This document shows positions 6,491 through 11,197 of a stretch of 11,197 bases of DNA, piece by piece. Source of the DNA: Bacteroidota bacterium. Its GTDB lineage: Bacteria > Bacteroidota > Bacteroidia > Flavobacteriales > Flavobacteriaceae. The stretch covers positions 1 to 11,197 of the forward strand of contig JAHZIZ010000028.1 in the NCBI GenBank assembly GCA_022601215.1, given 5' to 3'. The translations under genes and the position numbers were made by a program. Position 1 is the first letter of the stretch. Every line of letters begins with the position of its first letter. The notes under the pieces are model-generated. The model had not been told where the DNA came from and ran no database searches. It saw only the letters and a program-made list of their open reading frames with translations.

Positions 6491-7668
6491 TAGATGTTAG
6501 TACGGCTCAAAAGTTAGTTATGTCACATTGTTCAATCAATAACAAGAGCGTAGAAGTTTCGCTTCACGATGCATCGGATTACGTCTTGGCTGAGAATGTA
6601 ATCTCCAAAATCGACATGCCGCCATTTAGACAATCTGCCATGGATGGATATGCCTTACATGTAGGAGATACTAGCACGTATCGTTTGGTAGGGGAAGTAA
6701 AAGCAGGTGATAACAGTAACCTAAAATTAAATACAGGGGAGGCCGTACGAATATTTACGGGAGCAGCCGTACCAGATACGGCTAATACTGTAATTATGCA
6801 GGAGAAAGTTATTGTTAAAGGAGGTCTAATTACTATTGAAGGAGCTCTACAAACAAACCTGAATATCAGACCTAAGGCGGAACAAATAAAGATAGATGAT
6901 ATCGCCTTAACCAAAGGAACTACGATAAAGGGTGCTCATATTGGTTTTCTAGCTAGTTTAGGGGTTACAGCGATTACAGTCTATGAAAAGCCATCTATTG
7001 CGATTGTGGTGACGGGCAATGAACTTGTGATTCCTGGTAACCCACTTTCTTTTGGGGAAATTTATGAATCTAATGGCGCAATGTTGGCAGCAGTGCTCAG
7101 AGAATTAGGGTATAAATCAGTTTCCGTACTAACTGTGAAAGACGATTATCAGTGTACAAAAAAGACATTAAAGGATACCATAGAGAACTATGATCTAACT
7201 ATTGTAACCGGGGGTGTTTCTGTAGGAGATTATGATTTTGTTGGAAAAGCACTAAATGATTTAAAGGTAGAAGAGATCTTTTACAAAGTGAAGCAAAAGC
7301 CAGGTAAACCTTTGTTCTTCGGAAAAAAAGGTAGCGCTTCCATCTTTGGACTTCCAGGAAATCCCGCAGCTGCGCTCAGCTGCTTTTATATGTATGTGTA
7401 TTCTCATTTAAAGAAAATGGAAGGAGCGATTAATACAAATTTACTTAGCATTTCAATGCCTTTGGTATCTGATTATACGGTAAAAGGAGATCGAGCACAG
7501 TTTTTAAAAGCTAAAATTGTTGATGGCGGAGTTGAAGTTTTAGGTGGTCAGAGTTCCGCTATGTTACGTACGTTTGGTGAGGCAAATGCCTTGGTATTCT
7601 TGCCAGAAGGCACCAAACATATAAGTAAAGACCAACATGTGAAAACAATTGTATTACCCACTAAATAG
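6487..7668 (+). CDS. moeA: molybdopterin molybdenumtransferase MoeA
   Basis: MoeA inserts molybdate into adenylated molybdopterin to give the molybdenum cofactor in the cytoplasm. The 393 residues are near the usual length of about 400. Family motifs appear in order: MPPFRQSAMDGYAL (44-57), RIFTGAAVPDTANTVIMQE (88-106), the TGN-E-L stretch near 176-180, TGGVSVGDYDF (241-251), KPGKPLFF (271-278) and GLPGNPAAA (288-296). The ATG at 6487 is preferred to the GTG two codons earlier, because it gives an ATGA overlap with the decarboxylase stop. No separate MogA is visible in the window, and this protein is too short to be a MogA-MoeA fusion, so MogA must be elsewhere. Confidence 0.96.
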   Translation: MIDVSTAQKLVMSHCSINNKSVEVSLHDASDYVLAENVISKIDMPPFRQSAMDGYALHVGDTSTYRLVGEVKAGDNSNLKLNTGEAVRIFTGAAVPDTANTVIMQEKVIVKGGLITIEGALQTNLNIRPKAEQIKIDDIALTKGTTIKGAHIGFLASLGVTAITVYEKPSIAIVVTGNELVIPGNPLSFGEIYESNGAMLAAVLRELGYKSVSVLTVKDDYQCTKKTLKDTIENYDLTIVTGGVSVGDYDFVGKALNDLKVEEIFYKVKQKPGKPLFFGKKGSASIFGLPGNPAAALSCFYMYVYSHLKKMEGAINTNLLSISMPLVSDYTVKGDRAQFLKAKIVDGGVEVLGGQSSAMLRTFGEANALVFLPEGTKHISKDQHVKTIVLPTK

Positions 7669-7677
7669 TATGTGATT

Positions 7678-8019
7678 ATGAGTGATTATAGAATTAGAAG
7701 TAGGATATGGATTGAATCTGGAGATAAGGTTTTAATCGGTGAAGGAAGATTGAAATTACTTAAAGCTATTGATGCGGAAGGATCTTTATCAAAGGCAGCC
7801 AAATCTATTGGGATGTCTTATAAAAAAGCATGGAATTTAATGGATGCCGTAAATAAATCTGCAAAAGAGGCGGTTGTAACAAAAACAATCGGAGGAGAAA
7901 AAGGTGGAGGTACCGTAATAACTCCTTATGGAAAGAAATTGATCGAGGCTTTTGAAACTATTAATAAAAATTGCTGGGCGTTTTTAGATGAGCAATTAAA
8001 AGCTTTAGACCAAATATGA
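7678..8019 (+). CDS. ModE-type winged-helix regulator, DNA-binding domain only
   Basis: The 113-residue protein matches the N-terminal domain of ModE, the molybdate-responsive repressor. It has a beta-strand start (RIRSRIWIE), the helix-turn-helix at about 34-56 (GSLSKAAKSIGMSYKKAWNL), and the glycine-rich wing GGEKGGGTVITPYG (72-85), close to the GGKGGGGA wing of E. coli ModE. The C-terminal pair of molbindin (TOBE) domains that binds molybdate in E. coli ModE is missing, so it senses differently, pairs with another protein, or has no ligand. I chose the ATG at 7678; a GTG two codons earlier is possible. It follows moeA by nine bases, and its stop overlaps the start of the transporter (ATGA). 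Its likely target is the inverted repeat at 5005-5034, which would make it an autoregulator of this operon. Confidence 0.85.
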   Translation: MSDYRIRSRIWIESGDKVLIGEGRLKLLKAIDAEGSLSKAAKSIGMSYKKAWNLMDAVNKSAKEAVVTKTIGGEKGGGTVITPYGKKLIEAFETINKNCWAFLDEQLKALDQI

Positions 8020-8759
8020 TTTCTGACATTCCATATTTTTGGGTCTTCCTTTGTATCCTGCCATTCATAGCATTTTTATATGCAGGTGTTGGACATGGTG
8101 GTGCTAGTGGTTATTTAGCCTTAATGGCGTTGTTTTCTGTGGCTCCAGAAACGATGAAGCCTACAGCGCTGCTTTTAAATTTATTTGTAGCAGGAACCGC
8201 ATTTTATTTTTATTATAGAGAAGGTTACTTTAATAAAAGACTCTTTGCGAGTTTTGCTATAGCTTCTATCCCAATGGCATACCTGGGAGGTACTATTGAG
8301 GTGGAAACTAATATTTATAAAATTATCTTAGGCGTACTATTGATTTTCGCAATACTGAAAATGCTCAATGTTTTTGGTAAAGAAAATGAGGTGATACGCC
8401 AGGCGAAAATTTGGCAATGCCTATTGATAGGGGGTTGTATTGGTTTTTTTTCCGGCCTAATAGGAATAGGAGGCGGAATTATTTTAAGTCCGGTAATTCT
8501 GTTACTACATTGGGGTAAAATGAAAGAAGCCGCGGCAGTATCGGCTCTTTTTATTTGGGTAAATTCTGCTGCCGGTTTAGCGGGACAATTTACAAATGGC
8601 CTTGTTTTGAATGATCAGTCCTATTTAATGGTTGCTCTAGCTGTATTGGGTGGGTTGTTAGGAAGTTATTTTGGTAGTAAAAAAATGACTAATAAAGGAG
8701 TGCGATACATGCTTACAATTGTTTTAGTTGCGGCCTCGATAAAACTGATTTTCATATAA
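8016..8759 (+). CDS. TauE/SafE (TSUP) family membrane transporter
   Basis: The 247-residue protein is very hydrophobic, with about seven to eight membrane segments. It has the two glycine-rich half-repeat signatures of the family: GVGHGGASG (24-32) near the start of the first half and GLIGIGGGIILSPV (147-160) in the second. TSUP proteins (TauE, SafE, YfcA, DUF81) are linked to export or uptake of sulfite, sulfonates and other sulfur-containing anions. Position, coupled to the ModE-type gene by ATGA and to mobA by TAATG, suggests a job in cofactor supply: movement of molybdate, a sulfur oxyanion, or possibly nitrite from Nap. The choice among these is inference. No modABC molybdate transporter is visible in the window. 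Confidence 0.88.
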   Translation: MISDIPYFWVFLCILPFIAFLYAGVGHGGASGYLALMALFSVAPETMKPTALLLNLFVAGTAFYFYYREGYFNKRLFASFAIASIPMAYLGGTIEVETNIYKIILGVLLIFAILKMLNVFGKENEVIRQAKIWQCLLIGGCIGFFSGLIGIGGGIILSPVILLLHWGKMKEAAAVSALFIWVNSAAGLAGQFTNGLVLNDQSYLMVALAVLGGLLGSYFGSKKMTNKGVRYMLTIVLVAASIKLIFI

Positions 8760-9340
8760 TGCAACATAGAGAAAAAATAACAGGAATTGTGCTTGCCGGT
8801 GGTAAAAGTACCCGAATGGGCACCGATAAGGCGTTTGTTCTTTGGAATAATAAACCATTTATTCAATACAGCATTGATGCTCTTTCTACTATGGTTGATG
8901 AAATCATCATTGTTAGTGATTATGCAAAATTTGATAGGTTCGGTTACAAACGCGTGGAAGACTGTATGTCTGAGGCAGGGCCCTTGTCTGGTATGTATAG
9001 TGGTTTAAAAGAGAGTAAAACGGAGCTCAATTTCGTATTGAGCTGTGACATTCCGCTAATTACTTCGGATGTATTGGAGGAATTATTAAGTGCTCACCAC
9101 AGAGATCTTGATGCGGTCGTATGTAGAGCCAACGACACTGTTATGCCATTGGTGGCATTGTATGATAAGTGTTGTTATAAGACGTGTGAGTCGTTGTTAC
9201 AGTCTGGTGAAAGAAGAATGATGCGTCTAATGGATGTATTGCCAAATGTTAGCTATTTACATCTTAATGATGCGCAGTCGATCAGTGTGAAAAATATAAA
9301 TAGTCCTATGGACTTAAATGAAATAAATGATGCTAGTTGA
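8759..9340 (+). CDS. mobA: molybdenum cofactor guanylyltransferase MobA
   Basis: MobA transfers GMP from GTP to the molybdenum cofactor, giving the bis-MGD form that NapA uses. The nucleotide-binding motif is clear (LAGGKSTRMGTDKA, 12-25). It is followed by EAGPLSGMYSGL (72-83) and SCDIPLI (95-101), where Asp97 is the expected magnesium ligand. At 193 residues it is of normal length, a single Rossmann-like nucleotidyltransferase domain without a MobB fusion. The start overlaps the transporter stop (TAATG) and the end overlaps moaD by 14 bases. Presence of MobA rather than MocA fits a DMSO-reductase family enzyme such as NapA. Confidence 0.93.
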   Translation: MQHREKITGIVLAGGKSTRMGTDKAFVLWNNKPFIQYSIDALSTMVDEIIIVSDYAKFDRFGYKRVEDCMSEAGPLSGMYSGLKESKTELNFVLSCDIPLITSDVLEELLSAHHRDLDAVVCRANDTVMPLVALYDKCCYKTCESLLQSGERRMMRLMDVLPNVSYLHLNDAQSISVKNINSPMDLNEINDAS

Positions 9341-9563
9341 AATAAAGTACTTTGGTATGTTGGCAGAAATTACAGGATGTAGTTCTGAACAACTTAACGT
9401 GTCAATTAAAAAAATTGGAGAAATAAAAGAACTAGTATTGGATAAATATCCAGACCTTAGAAACAAAGATTTTCGAATGGCTCAGAATCATGAATTGGTT
9501 TCTGACGCTACTATGATTACAGGACAAGAGATCGCAATTTTACCGCCTTTTGCTGGAGGTTAA
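9327..9563 (+). CDS. moaD: molybdopterin synthase small subunit MoaD
   Basis: This is the ubiquitin-like sulfur carrier of 78 residues, ending in the required Gly-Gly (PPFAGG). The C-terminus is adenylated by the MoeB domain encoded next, receives sulfur as a thiocarboxylate, and inserts into MoaE to convert precursor Z (cPMP) to molybdopterin. VEIKYFGMLAEITG near the start is typical of MoaD. Translation may start at the ATG at 9327 or at the next codon. Overlap with mobA is 14 bases, and the stop overlaps the moeB start (TAATG). Confidence 0.94.
   Translation: MMLVEIKYFGMLAEITGCSSEQLNVSIKKIGEIKELVLDKYPDLRNKDFRMAQNHELVSDATMITGQEIAILPPFAGG
9555..9559 (+). promoter_or_regulatory. Shine-Dalgarno-like GGAGG before moeB, inside moaD
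   Basis: GGAGG lies three bases before the moeB ATG and is formed by the codons for the essential terminal Gly-Gly of MoaD. The spacing is short for an efficient site, and Bacteroidetes ribosomes make little use of such sequences, so function is uncertain. Confidence 0.35.
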
Positions 9564-10672
9564 TGACTAGAGAAACAGCTATGAGTAGATATAGTAGACA
9601 TATTAGTTTAAAGGAGGTTGGCGCAGAGGGCCAGGAAAAAATTGGTGCTTCGAAGGTGCTAGTGATTGGTGCTGGAGGCTTGGGGAGCCCTATACTACAA
9701 TATTTAACTGCGGCGGGTGTAGGTACTATTGGGATTGTCGATTTTGATGTGGTCGAGGAATCTAATTTACAGCGCCAAGTATTGTTTGGAACGACATCGA
9801 TTGGTAGAAATAAGGCGGAGGTAGCAAAGGAAATATTATCAAATTTGAACCCTACAATCAAGATCAAATCGTATCGTCAAAAAATGAATCCCGAGAATAT
9901 TGCTAACATAGTAATACCTTATGATATCATTGTAGATGCTACAGATAATTTTGCCAGTCGCTATCTTATCAACGATGCTGCAGTTATTTTAGAAAAACCA
10001 TTAGTTTATGGAGCTATTTATAAATTTGAAGGACAGGTGAGTGTTTTTAATTATAAGGATGGGCCAAGCTATCGTTGTGTTTTTCCAATTCCACCGAAAG
10101 AAGGATCCGTACCTAATTGTTCTGAGGTAGGTGTTTTAGGAGTATTGCCAGGTATCATAGGTACGCTGCAAGCGAATGAAGTCCTTAAGATAATCCTAGA
10201 TATGGGTGAGCTTCTTTCAGGAAAATTATATTGCTTCAATGCACTTAATAATCAGTCACATACGATCAACGTTGGTCGTAATCAGCTAGAGATTGATAAG
10301 GTTAAATTACGTGGACATAATTTCGAAATTGTAGAGCCTTTATTTTACTGTACGTCTCCCGTTTCGGAAGTATCATTGGAAAATAATTCAGAAGAATACG
10401 TTCAATATATTGATGTACGCGAATTACACGAGCAGCCTAGAATACATATGGAATGTCTGTTAGAGATTCCGTTAGAAAATTTAATGAATCAAATTAAAAC
10501 TATTTCCAAAGAAAAAAGAGTGATTGTTTTCTGTAAATCTGGTGCCCGAAGCAAACAGGCAGTGGCTATGTTACAGGAGCATGGTATTACAGATTGTTAC
10601 AGTTTAAAAGGAGGCGTTTCTGCTTTCAAAAGAGCGTCACTACAAAGATATAATTATGAAAACAACCTATAA
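9563..10672 (+). CDS. moeB: MoeB-rhodanese fusion, MoaD adenylyl/sulfurtransferase
   Basis: The 369-residue protein has an E1-like adenylating domain (about 1-225) and a C-terminal rhodanese domain (about 275-365), the layout of MOCS3 and MoeZ. Adenylation motifs are RYSRH (9-13), VIGAGGLGSP (34-43), the Asp60/Asp62 region, the Asn-Leu-Gln-Arg stretch at 68-71, and DATDNF (125-130, Asp128). NCSEVG carries Cys186, at the place of the conserved cysteine of MoeB. The rhodanese loop is CKSGARS with Cys324, so it should both activate MoaD and deliver persulfide sulfur. The zinc-binding CxxC pairs of E. coli MoeB are not intact: SYRC replaces CYRC at 169-172, and no CxxC follows the adenylation domain. 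It overlaps moaD by one base and moaE by 17 bases. A ThiF role in thiamine synthesis is less likely in this context. Confidence 0.92.
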   Translation: MTRETAMSRYSRHISLKEVGAEGQEKIGASKVLVIGAGGLGSPILQYLTAAGVGTIGIVDFDVVEESNLQRQVLFGTTSIGRNKAEVAKEILSNLNPTIKIKSYRQKMNPENIANIVIPYDIIVDATDNFASRYLINDAAVILEKPLVYGAIYKFEGQVSVFNYKDGPSYRCVFPIPPKEGSVPNCSEVGVLGVLPGIIGTLQANEVLKIILDMGELLSGKLYCFNALNNQSHTINVGRNQLEIDKVKLRGHNFEIVEPLFYCTSPVSEVSLENNSEEYVQYIDVRELHEQPRIHMECLLEIPLENLMNQIKTISKEKRVIVFCKSGARSKQAVAMLQEHGITDCYSLKGGVSAFKRASLQRYNYENNL

Positions 10673-11096
10673 GAACGTTTTTAGAGATGGACCTATTTCA
10701 TCTAGTTTTATAGCCCAATCGATTGCGAAACATCAATCGAAGACCCGTATTGGAGCGCACAATATTTTCTTGGGTCAAGTGCGTGCAGATATGATTGATG
10801 GTAATGAAGTTGTTGCTATAGATTATTCGGCTTATGAAGAAATGGCCAATAAGAAATTCCACGAAATAAGAGAGACAACATTTAAAAAATTCAATCTCAC
10901 ATGTATGCACATTTATCATAGCTTAGGAATGGTGAAGTCTGGGGAAATTTGCCTTTTCGTATTTGTGTCTTCACCCAGACGAAAAGAGGTGTTCAAAGCA
11001 TTAGAATACGTGGTAGAAACTATGAAAGCAGAAGCTCCAGTTTTTGGCAAGGAAATTTTTGAAGATCAATCACACCAATGGAAAATAAACAGCTAA
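10656..11096 (+). CDS. moaE: molybdopterin synthase catalytic subunit MoaE
   Basis: MoaE is the large subunit that, with thiocarboxylated MoaD, adds the two sulfurs to precursor Z. The 146 residues show the family landmarks: GAHNIFLGQVR (33-43) with the conserved Arg43, YEEMA (60-64), the SGEICLFVFVSS strand (95-106), and MKAEAP (123-128) with Lys124, equivalent to E. coli Lys119. Some active-site positions differ from E. coli: HSLG instead of HRxG (88-91), PRR instead of AHR (107-109), and FGKE instead of WKxE (130-133), where a glycine takes the place of Lys126 and a lysine follows. These may be flavobacterial traits. It overlaps the moeB gene by 17 bases and is followed after four bases by moaC. 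Confidence 0.92.
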   Translation: MKTTYKNVFRDGPISSSFIAQSIAKHQSKTRIGAHNIFLGQVRADMIDGNEVVAIDYSAYEEMANKKFHEIRETTFKKFNLTCMHIYHSLGMVKSGEICLFVFVSSPRRKEVFKALEYVVETMKAEAPVFGKEIFEDQSHQWKINS

Positions 11097-11100
11097 ACAG

Positions 11101-11197
11101 ATGGTAGACATTACCCATAAAAGTAATACGTTACGAACGGCAACGGCGCAGGCTATTGTGAAAGTGAGTCGTCAAGAAACTATAGATGCCATTAATA
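11101..11197 (+). CDS. moaC: cyclic pyranopterin monophosphate synthase MoaC (N-terminus only)
   Basis: The first 32 residues are present (MVDITHKSNTLRTATAQAI...) and the frame is open to the window edge. The pattern MVDxxxKxxTxRxAxA is the hallmark start of MoaC, which with MoaA converts GTP to precursor Z. The catalytic part is outside the window. The start lies four bases after the moaE stop, so it continues the operon. moaA is expected further right. Confidence 0.85.
   Translation, partial: MVDITHKSNTLRTATAQAIVKVSRQETIDAIN

Noticed and set aside
1..11197. Mobile elements, CRISPR arrays, tRNA or rRNA genes
   Set aside because: I looked for transposase motifs, spaced repeats and tRNA/rRNA-like sequence and saw none; the window is filled by two compact metabolic operons.

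Overview
The window looks like a chromosomal piece of a marine-type Flavobacteriia (Bacteroidetes). The grounds are low GC, AT-rich codon use, almost no Shine-Dalgarno sequences, a good match to the Bacteroidetes -7 box (TAnnTTTG), and protein sequences of flavobacterial character. No species can be named. It holds two divergent operons that together make and supply a periplasmic nitrate reductase. There are no IS elements, CRISPR arrays, rRNA or tRNA genes that I can see.

Minus strand, 4869 down to 1 (transcribed right to left): napD (NapA chaperone), napA (bis-MGD catalytic subunit with Tat signal), a membrane-anchored tetraheme cytochrome that looks like two NapB modules in tandem, a tetraheme cytochrome lipoprotein, and the start of an iron-sulfur protein with an internal Tat-like motif, cut by the window edge. 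No napC, napH, napE or napF is visible. The cytochrome plus Fe-S pair recalls the ActA/ActB part of alternative complex III. An NrfD/ActC-type membrane quinol oxidase subunit just outside the window is therefore a reasonable prediction.

Intergenic 4870-5050: a compact divergent control region. It has a perfect 11-bp inverted repeat containing TGAC-N4-GTCA (Crp/Fnr type), about equally far from the candidate -7 boxes of both operons. A second perfect 9-bp inverted repeat, CGTTAT-N12-ATAACG in its core, resembles a ModE (molybdate) operator and overlaps the -7 box of the rightward operon.

Plus strand, 5051 to the right end: a PLP-dependent group II decarboxylase, then moeA, a ModE-type regulator with only the DNA-binding domain, a TauE/SafE (TSUP) membrane transporter, mobA, moaD, a MoeB-rhodanese fusion, moaE, and the start of moaC. 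Most junctions overlap (ATGA, TAATG) or are a few bases apart, so this is one tightly coupled operon. MoaD, MoaE, MoeB-rhodanese and MoaC belong to molybdopterin assembly, MoeA inserts molybdenum, and MobA attaches GMP to give the MGD that NapA needs. The likely logic is that low oxygen or nitrogen oxides switch on enzyme and cofactor together, with molybdenum status tuning the cofactor operon. The decarboxylase and the TSUP transporter are the members whose roles are not explained.
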